The position numbers were made by a program, and so were the translations under genes. Positions 52,719 to 61,256 of a stretch of DNA of 64,000 bases are shown one piece after another. How positions within the stretch are numbered: the first letter of the stretch is position 1; each line of letters begins with the position of its first letter. The stretch spans positions 1 through 64,000 of the forward strand of contig NZ_BMVU01000002.1 of assembly GCF_014650875.1 (NCBI RefSeq), in the 5' to 3' direction. Source of the DNA: Streptomyces minutiscleroticus. GTDB taxonomy: Bacteria; Actinomycetota; Actinomycetes; Streptomycetales; Streptomycetaceae. The notes under the pieces were generated by a model. That model was not told where the DNA came from. It saw only the letters and a list, made by a program, of their open reading frames with translations, and searched no databases.

Positions 52719-53747
52719 ATGCGCATCGGAAGTTTTGTCCTGGCGGCCCAGTTCCCTGGGCAGGGCCAGGGAGAGGCCCTGCACCGCGCGGTGCGCTCGG
52801 CGCAGGTCGCGGAGGAGGCCGGGCTCGACTCGGTCTGGCTGGCCGAGCACCACTTCGTGCCGTACGGCACCTGCCCGTCGGCCGTCACGCTCGCCGCGTT
52901 CCTGCTCGGCGGCACCCGCCGCATCCGGGTCGGCACGGCCGTCAGCGTGCTGCCGACGGCGCACCCCGTGGCGCTCGGCGAGCAGGCCGCGCTGCTGCAC
53001 GCCGCGTCCGGCGCCCGTTTCTCGCTGGGCGTGGGGCGCGGCGGCCCGTGGGTGGACCTGGAGGTCTTCGGCGCGGGTCTCAGGGCGTACGAGGAGGGGT
53101 TCCCGGAATCACTCGACCTGCTGCTGCGCTGGCTGCGCGAGCCCCACGTCGGGGCGGCGGGGGAGCGCTTCGCCTTCCGCGAGGTGCCGGTGGTCCCCCG
53201 CCCCTCGGAGGCGCTCGCGGGCGGCCCCGGACCGGAGGTCGTCGTCGCGTGCACCTCGCCGGCGAGCGTCCGGCTGGCCGCCGCGCGGGGCCTGCCGATG
53301 CTGCTCGGCATGCACGTCGGGGACGAGGAGAAGGCGGAGATGGTCGCCCTGTGGCGGCAGTGCGCGCGCGAGGCGGGCCGGAGCCCGGAGGAGATCGACG
53401 GCGCCGCGCATGTCTCGGCGGGGGTCGCGCAGATCGCCGACCGCCGCACGGACGCGGTCGAGACCCTGCTGAAGGCGATGCCGGGATGGCTGAAACAGGG
53501 GCTGGACGCCCATGTGACGGTGGACGGCCGCGCCCGCGCCAGGCGCGACCCACTGGCGTACACGGAGCTGCTGTGCGGGCTGCACCCGGTGGGGACCCCC
53601 CGGCTGTGCGCGGACCGGCTCGCGGCGACCGCCGAGCGCACGGGCATCTCGCGCTTCGCCCTGCTCGTGGAGGGCTCGGGCGACCTGGCGGCCACGGAGG
53701 AGAACGTGCGGCGGCTGGGCGCGGACGTGCTGCCGCGGCTGGTCTGA
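52719..53747 (+). CDS. LLM-class flavin-dependent oxidoreductase
   Basis: 342 aa luciferase-like TIM barrel: AAQFPGQGQGEALHRAVRSAQ, GLDSVWLAEHHFVPYGTCPS, RIRVGTAVSVLPTAHPVALGEQ, SGARFSLGVGRGGP, and late GTPRLCADRLAATAERTGI. It uses FMN or F420; the EHHF and GVGRGG patterns are typical of FMN-type luciferase-like proteins. Substrate unknown. ATG 52719 has a GAGGCAAGGAG ribosome site. Confidence 0.88.
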   Translation: MRIGSFVLAAQFPGQGQGEALHRAVRSAQVAEEAGLDSVWLAEHHFVPYGTCPSAVTLAAFLLGGTRRIRVGTAVSVLPTAHPVALGEQAALLHAASGARFSLGVGRGGPWVDLEVFGAGLRAYEEGFPESLDLLLRWLREPHVGAAGERFAFREVPVVPRPSEALAGGPGPEVVVACTSPASVRLAAARGLPMLLGMHVGDEEKAEMVALWRQCAREAGRSPEEIDGAAHVSAGVAQIADRRTDAVETLLKAMPGWLKQGLDAHVTVDGRARARRDPLAYTELLCGLHPVGTPRLCADRLAATAERTGISRFALLVEGSGDLAATEENVRRLGADVLPRLV

Positions 53748-53801
53748 GCCGCCCGCCGGCCGGGTCCGTCGCACCGGGCCCGCGCACGGCGGCGCGCACG
53801 A

Positions 53802-53861
53802 CGCACGGCCTGCCGCTGCGCTGCAGTGGCACCTCCCGCGCAGGGAGCGGCAGGCCGTGCG
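53802..53861. terminator. bidirectional long-stem terminator
   Basis: 16-bp perfect arms CGCACGGCCTGCCGCT and its complement (53802-53817, 53846-53861) around a 28-nt loop, between the LLM gene and the convergent gene ending at 53873. Confidence 0.8.
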
Positions 53862-53872
53862 GCGCTCCCGCC

Positions 53873-54265
53873 TCAGCAGTCCCGGAGCTCCGGGGACTGG
53901 TTCAGCAGCTGGCTGCGTACCGAGGTGAAGCGGGCCAGGGTCTCGTCGACCGAGGCGTCCAGCGGGAAGACCGCCACCCGGTGGCAGTTCTGGAAGGCCA
54001 GCCGTACTCCGAAGTGCCGCTGCAGCGCACCGCGGATCGCGTCACTCGCGAGCGCACGCAGCAGCTGGCCGCGTGCCTGCTCGTCCGGCGGCGGCGTCTG
54101 GTTGTCGGCGAACGCTCCGCCGTCGACCTTCAGCTGGGCCACCAGAGAGCTGATCATCTCCCATGCGTAGGGCAGGGAGGTCCGGACGCAGTCGACGAAT
54201 GCTGCCTCGTCGACCTCGCCTCGCTCGGCCTGTTCGAGTAGGGCCGGTGAGACGTCCAGCGACAT
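53873..54265 (-). CDS. SCO5389-family hypothetical protein
   Basis: 130 aa: [70 protein letters not shown] conserved Streptomyces protein of unknown function; mostly helical, no signal or membrane segment. The name is recalled from position beside nucS. ATG 54265 follows GAGAGGAGAA. A hairpin ACCCCCG/CGGGGGT (54281-54301) sits in its leader 16 nt upstream of the ATG. Confidence 0.78.
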   Translation of the reverse strand: MSLDVSPALLEQAERGEVDEAAFVDCVRTSLPYAWEMISSLVAQLKVDGGAFADNQTPPPDEQARGQLLRALASDAIRGALQRHFGVRLAFQNCHRVAVFPLDASVDETLARFTSVRSQLLNQSPELRDC

Positions 54266-54643
54266 GGGTTCTCCTCTCGCACCCCCGGATGCTGCGGGGG
54301 TTGGCGGACAGGGCAGGAGACAGCGACTCCGGACACGCTGTGTGCACGGACCGCGACCTCCCGCTCATACCGTAAGCACGGTGGCGGGGGCCGCACCAGG
54401 ACGCGGGGGCGACGGTTCCGCTCCCATGGGCGCACAATTGGCCACTTTCGTACGGTGGCCGCGGGCCGGCGCCCGCACCGCCGGGGCCCCTTCCGCCCGG
54501 CGGGCACGGGGCGGCGCCGCGGGTGCGGCGGCCCTCCGCGCACCGCGCGGCCGGGGGCGCGACGGCGCGCAGCGGGGCCGGAAACAGCCGGGACGCACGG
54601 GCGGATCGCGTGCACCCGGGACAGTCGAGTAGCGTTGCCGACC
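54266..54643. other. divergent spacer between SCO5389-type gene and nucS
   Basis: 378 bp without a gene. It has the leader hairpin at 54281-54301, a short AT-rich patch around 54434-54452 and nucS -10 TAGCGT at 54630-54635, eight nt before the ATG, implying a leaderless nucS transcript. Confidence 0.5.
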
Positions 54644-55315
54644 ATGCGTCTCGTCATTGCCCGATGCTCCGTTGACTACGCGGGCCGGCTCACCGCCCAC
54701 CTCCCGTCGGCACCCCGCCTGATCCTGGTGAAGGCGGACGGCAGCGTCTCGATCCACGCGGACGACCGGGCCTACAAGCCCCTCAACTGGATGTCGCCGC
54801 CCTGCACCCTGAAGGAGGGTTCGGGCGACGACGAAGGCGTCTGGACCGTCGTGAACAAGGCGGGCGAGAAGCTCATCATCACGATGGAGGAGGTCCTGCA
54901 CGACTCCTCGCACGAACTGGGCGTCGACCCGGGCCTGATCAAGGACGGCGTGGAGGCGCACCTGCAGGAGCTGCTGGCCGACCGCATAGAGACGCTCGGC
55001 GAGGGCTACACGCTGATCCGCCGCGAGTACATGACGGCCATCGGACCGGTGGACATCCTGTGCCGGGACGGCAGCGGCCAGACGGTCGCCGTGGAGATCA
55101 AGCGGCGCGGCGAGATCGACGGCGTGGAGCAGCTCACCCGCTACCTGGAGCTGCTGAACCGCGACCCGCACCTCGCACCGGTGCGCGGGATCTTCGCGGC
55201 CCAGGAGATCAAGCCGCAGGCCCGGGTGCTGGCCACGGACCGCGGCATCGGCTGCACCGTCCTGGACTACGACGCGCTGCGCGGCATCGAGGACGACAAG
55301 CTGCGGCTGTTCTGA
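54644..55315 (+). CDS. nucS: mismatch-specific endonuclease NucS/EndoMS
   Basis: 223 aa. N-terminal DNA-binding beta domain ([31 protein letters not shown]), RecB-like nuclease domain with [24 protein letters not shown] and the ExK catalytic core. The C-terminal DDKLRLF is the beta-clamp-binding tail known from NucS. It replaces MutS/MutL in actinobacteria. A strong terminator follows (55354). Confidence 0.96.
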   Translation: MRLVIARCSVDYAGRLTAHLPSAPRLILVKADGSVSIHADDRAYKPLNWMSPPCTLKEGSGDDEGVWTVVNKAGEKLIITMEEVLHDSSHELGVDPGLIKDGVEAHLQELLADRIETLGEGYTLIRREYMTAIGPVDILCRDGSGQTVAVEIKRRGEIDGVEQLTRYLELLNRDPHLAPVRGIFAAQEIKPQARVLATDRGIGCTVLDYDALRGIEDDKLRLF

Positions 55316-55353
55316 CGGGCGCCCGGCGACGGCCGGGCACCCTCCCCGACACC

Positions 55354-55389
55354 GAGAGGGCCGGATTCCCCGCGGAATCCGGCCCTCTC
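55354..55389 (+). terminator. nucS terminator
   Basis: Perfect 16-bp stem GAGAGGGCCGGATTCC with loop CCGC; further GC-rich DNA to 55496 shows nothing else. Confidence 0.85.
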
Positions 55390-55496
55390 CGTCGCTCCGG
55401 GCGGCCGTACGGGGGTCCGCGCTCCCTCGGCTCGGCGCTCCCGTGCCCAGGGACGCGGGCCGGTCACCGGCACCGGACCGGCCGGCGGTGCCGTCG

Positions 55497-58049
55497 TCAG
55501 ATCACCTCGGACTCGTCCGCCCCCGGGTCCGCGGACGACTGCGACGGGGCGCTCGCCGAACCGCTGCTCTGCGCCGGGCTGGAGGCCGGGGCGCCGGCCG
55601 AGTCCGACGTGGACGGCGTCTCCTCCGGCGGGGGCTCCTCCGTGGACGGCTCGGACGGCGACGGCTCGGAGGTCGGCGTCTCCGAGGGCGGCTCGGACGG
55701 CGACGGCTTGCTCGTCGGCGGCTTGGGGGACGGCGATCCGGCCGGGGGCTTCGTCGTCGGGTGCGACGGCGACTTCGACGTCTCCTCGTCGTCCTCCGGC
55801 TCCTTCGACCCGCTCGGCCGGTCCGAGGGCTCCGCCTCGGCGCTGCCGCTCGGAGCCGGGTCGTCGGCGGTGCCGAGCACCCCGTCCTCGCCCGGGTCGG
55901 CGGGCCGGCTCGTGGCGCTGGAGTCGTCGTTCTTCGGCGAGTCCGCGCCGAGTCCGGCGTCGCCCTCGTCCGTACTGGCCGACGGATTCACGCCAACCTT
56001 CTCGGACGGTGCGCCGTCGTCGTTGTTCGACGTCGCCCCGAGCGTCACGACCGTACCGAGCACGGCGACGAGCAGGGCGCCGGCGCCCGCGGCCGCCAGG
56101 TTGCGCCGGGTGCCGTGGACGAGCCCCCTGACGCCCTTCGGGCGCGCGGCCGGCGCCTGGCGCGTGACGACGGTGGGCGGCCGGTCGAGCGCCGGGAACG
56201 GGGCCGGCACGCCGGTGCCCGGCGACGCCGACTCCTCGTACCGCGCGCCGGACACCTCCTCGCCGGCCGCCGAGCCGCCCGCGGGTCCGAGCGCCGCCGG
56301 TCCCGCCGCGGCCGCCGCGAGGCCGGCCAGGTCCACGCCGGAGCGGTCCTCGACCAGGGCCAGGGCGCGCCGCCCGGCGACCGTGCCGCGCTTGTCGGCC
56401 AGGGCGCCGCGCAGCCCGATGGACGCCTCCAGCTCGGCGCGGGCGCGGTCGAGCTGTCCGCCGCAGAGCGCGAGGACGCCCAGTTCGTGGTGGAAGTAGG
56501 CCTGGTCGGCGACCGCGCCGGCGAGCCGGGACGCCTCCGCCCCCGCGCGCAGCGCGCGCTCCCAGGCGCCCCAGTGCAGCCCGGCGGCGAAGGCGGGCGC
56601 GGCCGCGCGGGCCAGCCGCACCGCGGTGCTCTCCGCGTCCTCCTCCTCGGGGGCGGTGGCGAGCGGGGCCAGCAGGGTCAGGGCCGCGAGGACGGCGTCC
56701 GCCTCGGCGGAGACCCGCTCCGGCGTGACCGAGGGGTGCCCCGCCCACCATGCGTAGTGCTCGGCGGCGTGGAGCGCCTCGGTCTCGGCGTCGTCCGCGT
56801 AGCCGGCCGCCTCCAGCTGGGTCAGCACGCCGGCGGACAGCCGGTAGTGGGAGCCGACCGGCGCGACGAGGGAGCAGCCGAGCAGCTCCGCGAGGGCGGC
56901 GTCGGCGTGGGTGTCGCCGATCAGCGCGGGCAGGTGCGCCTGGTGCGGCACCTCGCCGCCGAGCGCGACGGCGAAGCGCAGGGTGGCGCGCGCCGACTCG
57001 CCGAGCCGGGAGGCGAGCAGCGCGGCGGGCGCGGCGCCCTCGGCGAGCGACGGCAGCGGTACGTCGCGCTCGCCCTCCGCGTCGTCGCCGGTGCCGAAGG
57101 GCGCGTCGAACGGCGCGTCGGCGGGCGCGTCCCCGGGGGTGTCCCGCGCCTCGGCGCGCAGCCGGTCCCGCTGCCGCAGCAACGCGCCGGCCTGCACGAA
57201 CCGCAGCGGCAGTCCCTCGGACTCGAACCAGAGGTCGCCCGCCCAGTTGGCCTCCTCCTCGGTCAGCGGGCGCCCGGTGGCCCGCTCCAGGAGTTCGAGG
57301 CCGCCGGCGCGGCCCAGGCCGCCGAGGAAGATCTCCTCCAGGAGCGAGTCGGACGAGGGCGCGGCGACGTCGGGCGTCGCGGAGACGAGGTAGGCGCACT
57401 CGGGTGTGGCGTCGAGCAGCTCGTCGAGCGCGGCGCCGCCGAACTCCAGGTCGTCCAGGACGACGACGGCGCCGATCTCGTGGACGAGCCCGAGCAGCTC
57501 GTCCCGGTCGGGCCGGTACAGCGGCGCGTCGTACACGGCGGCGAACAGGTCGTGCAGCAGCTCGGCCGCCGTGCGGTGGTAGCCGCTGAGGCGGACCACG
57601 CCGTCGGGGGCGAGGTCGGCGCAGTCCTCCGCCACGGCGTCGAGCAGCGCGGTGCGGCCGGAGCCGGCGGGGCCGGTGAGCCGTACGGAGCGCCCGCGCG
57701 CGAGGAGCCGTACGAGCCGCTCGCGCTCCTCCTGGCGCTCCAGGAGCGGCAGCCGCGGCAGCGCGGGCCCGGGCGGGACGGGCGGCTGGGCGGCGCGCGC
57801 GAGGTCGGTGCGCTCGGCGGCGGCGCGCTTGACGGGCCGCGCCGGCCGGCGGCCCGGCGGGCAGCGCTCGATCTCGCTGCCGTCGACGGGGTTGACGGTG
57901 AGCAGGAAGTCGCCCGTGACCAGCTGGACGGTACGGGCGAGACCGTGCTGGCCGAAGTCGGGCGTCAGGGGATCGCGCGGCGGGCGCCGGACGGGCGCGC
58001 GGCCGACGTCCTGGCCGTGCTCTTCGGCTCCCCGGTTCGTCGGGTCCAT
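55497..58049 (-). CDS. large membrane-anchored NTPase (STAND/AAA-like) with Ser/Pro/Thr-rich outer tail
   Basis: 850 aa. N-terminal 100 residues with VQLVTGDFLLTVNPVDGSEIE; NTPase domain (about 110-320) with Walker A LTGPAGSGRTALLD and Walker B VVVLDDLEFGG; helical repeat region (about 330-600; AYFHHELGVLALCGGQLDRARAEL like TPR); one membrane segment at about 648-672 (LAAAGAGALLVAVLGTVVTLG); then ~180 residues of repeated PSPSEP/SKPS units. The motor is thus cytoplasmic and the tail outside. I do not recognise a characterised homologue; regulator-like ATPases such as AfsR share the domain style but this lacks their DNA-binding part. ATG 58049 has no clear ribosome site. Confidence 0.75.
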   Translation of the reverse strand: MDPTNRGAEEHGQDVGRAPVRRPPRDPLTPDFGQHGLARTVQLVTGDFLLTVNPVDGSEIERCPPGRRPARPVKRAAAERTDLARAAQPPVPPGPALPRLPLLERQEERERLVRLLARGRSVRLTGPAGSGRTALLDAVAEDCADLAPDGVVRLSGYHRTAAELLHDLFAAVYDAPLYRPDRDELLGLVHEIGAVVVLDDLEFGGAALDELLDATPECAYLVSATPDVAAPSSDSLLEEIFLGGLGRAGGLELLERATGRPLTEEEANWAGDLWFESEGLPLRFVQAGALLRQRDRLRAEARDTPGDAPADAPFDAPFGTGDDAEGERDVPLPSLAEGAAPAALLASRLGESARATLRFAVALGGEVPHQAHLPALIGDTHADAALAELLGCSLVAPVGSHYRLSAGVLTQLEAAGYADDAETEALHAAEHYAWWAGHPSVTPERVSAEADAVLAALTLLAPLATAPEEEDAESTAVRLARAAAPAFAAGLHWGAWERALRAGAEASRLAGAVADQAYFHHELGVLALCGGQLDRARAELEASIGLRGALADKRGTVAGRRALALVEDRSGVDLAGLAAAAAGPAALGPAGGSAAGEEVSGARYEESASPGTGVPAPFPALDRPPTVVTRQAPAARPKGVRGLVHGTRRNLAAAGAGALLVAVLGTVVTLGATSNNDDGAPSEKVGVNPSASTDEGDAGLGADSPKNDDSSATSRPADPGEDGVLGTADDPAPSGSAEAEPSDRPSGSKEPEDDEETSKSPSHPTTKPPAGSPSPKPPTSKPSPSEPPSETPTSEPSPSEPSTEEPPPEETPSTSDSAGAPASSPAQSSGSASAPSQSSADPGADESEVI

Positions 58050-58370
58050 AGGTGAAAGCCCCCAAAAGCGTCGTGTGCCGAGCCCTCCCCGGCCTTGCCG
58101 CACACTGCGCTGTCGCTTCTGGTCCGGTGTCCGCTCGCGGGTTCGTCGAGCGGCGGGCAGCCGAACCCTAAACCTTGGCACAGTATCTCCGAACACACGG
58201 GGTACCGCGCCGTCCGAGACGTCACGGCTTCGTGCCGATTGCACGGGCCGTGCGGGTTTCCCCGGGGTCACCCGAGTCTCCCCCGGGGGCCCGTCCCGGC
58301 GCACGGCGGCACGATCGGTTCCGGCCTGTGCGGGAGGGGCCCGCACCGGGTCCCGGCGGCCAAGGGCGCC
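58050..58370. other. spacer between STAS gene and the NTPase gene
   Basis: 321 bp without a gene. It holds the STAS terminator hairpin GTGCGGG/CCCGCAC (58328-58346), other GC-rich hairpins, and a possible minus-strand -10 TACTGT (58185-58180) in a more AT-rich patch for the downstream NTPase gene. Confidence 0.45.
58328..58346 (-). terminator. STAS gene terminator
   Basis: GTGCGGG-agggg-CCCGCAC, 24 bp past the STAS gene stop. Confidence 0.55.
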
Positions 58371-58694
58371 TCAGACCCGGGGCAGCGACTCCACTCCGAT
58401 GCCGCCCTCGATCGCCAGGATGCGGTGCAGCCGGGTGGCCACCAGCAGGCGCTGCATCTGCGGCGGTACGCCGCGCAGCACAAGCCTCCGGCCGCACCGC
58501 CCCGCCCTGCGGTGGACCCCCATGATCACGCCGAGCCCGGTGGCGTCCCAGGAGTCCAGTTCTGACAGGTCGAGCACCAGGTCGCCGACTCCGTCGTCGA
58601 CGGCCGAGTGCAGGACCGTACGGGCGTCCGCCGCGCTGTGGACGTCGAGGCGGCCCCCGACGGCCAGCCCGGCGTGGTCGCCCCTGATGTGCAT
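58371..58694 (-). CDS. STAS-domain anti-sigma factor antagonist
   Basis: 107 aa, a single STAS domain: LAVGGRLDVHSAADARTVLH, LVLDLSELDSWDATGLGVIMG. The phosphorylatable position usually in DSSG is DATG here, so Thr replaces Ser, as in some actinobacterial antagonists. It would bind an anti-sigma kinase in a partner-switching pathway; no anti-sigma gene is adjacent. ATG 58694; the upstream region to 58833 shows only AT-rich stretches near 58700-58760. Confidence 0.85.
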   Translation of the reverse strand: MHIRGDHAGLAVGGRLDVHSAADARTVLHSAVDDGVGDLVLDLSELDSWDATGLGVIMGVHRRAGRCGRRLVLRGVPPQMQRLLVATRLHRILAIEGGIGVESLPRV

Positions 58695-58811
58695 ATGCGC
58701 TCCCCGAGAGTGCTTCTTTCTCCGACTGTGTGGACCAAGGACGGGTGTTTCAAGGACTGACTGCGGTCGACCGGCAGAGGTTGCCCCTTGTGAGCGAACC
58801 GATACCGCCCT

Positions 58812-58827
58812 TCACCCCGAGGGGTGA
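58812..58827 (-). terminator. terminator of hydroxybutyryl-CoA dehydrogenase gene
   Basis: TCACCCC-ga-GGGGTGA, 6 bp past the stop at 58834. Confidence 0.6.
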
Positions 58828-58833
58828 TCCGAC

Positions 58834-59682
58834 TCAGTACGAGTAGAAGCCCTGCCCGCTCTTGCGCCCGATGTCACCGGCGTCCACCATCCGGCGCATC
58901 AGCTCCGGCGGCGCGAACTTCTCGTCCTGGGACTCGGTGTAGATGTTGCCCGCGGCGTGCAGCAGGATGTCGACGCCCGTCAGGTCGGCCGTGGCCAGCG
59001 GCCCCATCGCGTGGCCGAAGCCCAGCTTGCAGGCGAGGTCGATGTCCTCGGCGGTGGCCACGCCCGACTCGTACAGCTTGGCCGCCTCGACGACGAGCGC
59101 CGAGATCAGCCGGGTCGTCACGAAGCCGGCCACGTCGCGGTTGACGACGATGCAGGTCTTGCCCACCGACTCCGCGAACCCCCGCGCGGTGGCGAGGGTC
59201 TCGTCGCTGGTCTTGTACCCGCGGACGAGCTCGCACAACTGCATCATCGGGACGGGCGAGAAGAAGTGCACGCCGACGACGCGTTCCGGCCGGGACGTCA
59301 CCGCCGCGATCTTGGTGATCGGGATGGCGGAGGTGTTGGAGGCCAGGACCGCCTCCGGGCGCACGATCTTGTCGAGGTCGCGGAAGATCTCGTGCTTGAT
59401 CTCGAGCTTCTCGAAGACGGCCTCGACCACGACGTCGGCGTCCGCGGCCGCGTCCAGGTCCGTGGTCGCGGTGATGCGGCCGAGCGCGGCCTCGGCGTCG
59501 GCGGCGTCCAGCCTCCCCTTGGCGACGAACTTGTCGTACGACGCCTTGACGGCGTCGGTACCGCGGGTCAGGGCCTCGTCGGTGACGTCGCGCAGGACGA
59601 CGTCCCAGCCCGCCTGGGCGGAGACCTGGGCGATACCGGACCCCATGAGTCCGGCTCCGATCACGGCGAGCTTCCCTGCCAC
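58834..59682 (-). CDS. 3-hydroxybutyryl-CoA dehydrogenase
   Basis: 282 aa. Rossmann VIGAGLMGSGIAQVSA, catalytic region SNTSAIPITKIA and GVHFFSPVPMMQLCELV (His-Glu dyad), C-terminal GFGHAMGPLATADLTGVD and signature GRKSGQGFYSY. It reduces acetoacetyl-CoA to 3-hydroxybutyryl-CoA with NAD(P)H. GTG 59682 with AAGGGG upstream; the longer frame to 59781 has no ribosome site. It acts after the thiolase at 40973. Confidence 0.94.
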   Translation of the reverse strand: MAGKLAVIGAGLMGSGIAQVSAQAGWDVVLRDVTDEALTRGTDAVKASYDKFVAKGRLDAADAEAALGRITATTDLDAAADADVVVEAVFEKLEIKHEIFRDLDKIVRPEAVLASNTSAIPITKIAAVTSRPERVVGVHFFSPVPMMQLCELVRGYKTSDETLATARGFAESVGKTCIVVNRDVAGFVTTRLISALVVEAAKLYESGVATAEDIDLACKLGFGHAMGPLATADLTGVDILLHAAGNIYTESQDEKFAPPELMRRMVDAGDIGRKSGQGFYSY

Positions 59683-59805
59683 TGTCCGACCCCTTACACG
59701 CTGTTTACGTATGCTCTCCCGGCGGACGATAGCGCTCTGGAGACGGTATGTGACCGCTAAGTAATGCGCGTCACGTCTCATCTGACGGACATCACACCGG
59801 ATGGC

Positions 59806-60095
59806 TCACGCGGCCTGTCGCACCGCGTAGTTGAGGACCTTCTCCCCGGGCAGGTCCTCCATCTCGTCGAGGACGTCCAGGATCTCGCGGGAGACCTCCG
59901 ACGGGTCGCGCCCGGCGACCGTCTCGCGGCCGATGAGCCCCATCACGGTGCTGTGGCGTCCAGCCGATCTGGCCGGCCACCAGGGCGGGCAGCGGGTCGG
60001 CGGGGTCCGCGCCCGTCACCTCGCGCAGGGCCGCCTCCAGGTTCTCCGTGACCTCCTGCCGCAGGGCCCACAGCCGGAAGCGCAGTGCGGCGCGC
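59806..60095 (-). pseudogene. TetR-family regulator, truncated and frameshifted remnant
   Basis: Only a C-terminal half remains: RFRLWALRQEVTENLEAAL, ALVAGQIGW, then a frame change near 59957-59962, and HSTVMGLIGRETVAGRDP to NYAVRQAA and TGA in the new frame. This is a TetR_C-like sequence; the DNA-binding N-terminus is gone, replaced abruptly at about 60095 by sequence coding the other way. Two independent lesions (truncation, frameshift) mark it as dead. Confidence 0.75.
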
Positions 60096-60287
60096 CACCT
60101 CGACGAGGCCGACGCGCTCGCCGACCGGACCGTCGTCGTGGACCGGGGCGTCGTCGCCGCCGAGGGCACCCCGGACGCGTGCAAACGGCGCTACGGCGGC
60201 TCCGCCGGCGCCACGCTCCAGGACACCTTCCTCGCCATCACCGGCCGCGGTCCCGTGCCGGCCGACTCCGCCCCCGTGGCCGTCTAG
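60096..60287 (+). pseudogene. ABC transporter ATP-binding protein (DrrA type), C-terminal remnant
   Basis: Encodes ARHLDEADALADRTVVVDRG, VAAEGTPDACKRRYGG and a short end, TAG at 60285. This is the part after the H-loop of a drug-type ABC ATPase (normally TQYLDEADALADR); Walker A, signature and Walker B are all missing. It precedes the permease gene but is separated from it by a MITE-like element. Non-functional as ATPase. Confidence 0.82.
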
Positions 60288-60477
60288 TGCCGTGACCGGA
60301 GAGGTCCACCGGCTCACGACGCCCGGCACGGCACTCCCCCTGGCTCTTCGAGCAGGGGGACCCCCACGCCGCGTTGCCGGAGCCACCCGGGTACGCCCGG
60401 TACGAGGACGGTCCTCCGTCTCGCGACGCACCGCACCGGACGCCGCGAGCCCACGGCAGACCTTTCCGGTCACGGCA
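60288..60477. mobile_element. MITE-like element, 190 bp, with ~19-bp terminal inverted repeats
   Basis: Ends TGCCGTGACCGGAGAGGTC (left) and the complement of TGCCGTGACCGGAAAGGTC (right), one mismatch, extending imperfectly inward (GCTCxCGxCGxCCGG). Flanks CTAG (60284-60287) and CCAG (60478-60481) could be a decayed 4-bp target duplication. The interior has a hairpin CCCCCTG-gctcttcgag-CAGGGGG (60336-60359). No transposase. Non-autonomous element. Confidence 0.7.
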
Positions 60478-60484
60478 CCAGGAC

Positions 60485-61243
60485 GTGATCACCGTGCTGC
60501 TGCAGGACACCGCGCTGGTCTTCGGGCGCTACGCCCGCCAGACCCTGCGCGCGAAGTTCCAGATCCTCTCCGGCATCCTCATGCCGCTGCTCTACCTGCT
60601 CTTCTTCGGCCCGCTGCTGACGGACCCGCCGCCGGGCTCGCGCGGCAGCCCGTGGCAGGTGCTGGAGCCCGGCCTGCTGCTGCAGCTCGGGCTGTTCGGC
60701 GCCTCGTTCGCCGGCTTCGCGATCATCATCGAGCAGAACCACGGCGTGGTGGAGCGGATGCGGGTGACCCCGGCCAGCCGGCTCGCGCTGCTGCTCGGCC
60801 GGGTGCTGCGCGGCACCGCGCTGTTCGTCTTCCAGGCGGTGCTGCTGGTGCTGGCGGCCGTGGCGATGGGGCTGCGCGCTCCGCTCGCCGGCGGCCCGAT
60901 CGGCTTCGCCTTCGTGGCGCTGCCGACCGTCGCGCCGGCCTCCCTGTCGTACGCGCTGGCCGTGAAGGTCCGCGCGCCGCGGGAGTTCGGGCCCACCGTC
61001 AACGCGACGACGATGCCGGCCATGCTCCTTTCGGGCCTGATGCTGCCGATGACGCCGGCGCCCGGCTGGCTCGACCCGCTCTCCCGCGTCACGCCGCTGC
61101 GCTACCTGGTGGACGCGATGCGGGACGCGTACGTGGGCGCGTACGGCACGTACGCCATGCTGTACGGCACCCTGGTGGCCCTCGCGCTCGCGGGGCTCGC
61201 CGTGGCGGTCGGCACGCGGGTCTTCCCGACGGCCGGGGCGTAA
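60485..61243 (+). CDS. ABC-2 type drug-efflux permease (DrrB-like), partner ATPase lost
   Basis: 252 aa. VITVLLQDTALVFGRYARQTLR, six membrane segments, GVVERMRVTPASRLALLLGRVLR and SRVTPLRYLVDAMRDAY are typical of DrrB/NodJ permeases. It needs an ATPase, but the adjacent gene is a fragment; it may be orphaned or use another ATPase. GTG 60485 lies 4 bp beyond the MITE's flank, so its native upstream DNA has been replaced; the only ribosome-like AGGA is too close. Confidence 0.82.
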   Translation: MITVLLQDTALVFGRYARQTLRAKFQILSGILMPLLYLLFFGPLLTDPPPGSRGSPWQVLEPGLLLQLGLFGASFAGFAIIIEQNHGVVERMRVTPASRLALLLGRVLRGTALFVFQAVLLVLAAVAMGLRAPLAGGPIGFAFVALPTVAPASLSYALAVKVRAPREFGPTVNATTMPAMLLSGLMLPMTPAPGWLDPLSRVTPLRYLVDAMRDAYVGAYGTYAMLYGTLVALALAGLAVAVGTRVFPTAGA

Positions 61244-61256
61244 CTACGCTGGCCGC

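Noticed and set aside
52719..53747. Specific luciferase or F420 enzyme assignment
   Set aside because: Only the general LLM fold is visible; cofactor and substrate cannot be decided from these motifs.
60048..60287. Complete small protein covering the ABC remnant
   Set aside because: Only residues from 60096 on resemble anything (ABC ATPase C-terminus); the front part is antisense to the TetR remnant.
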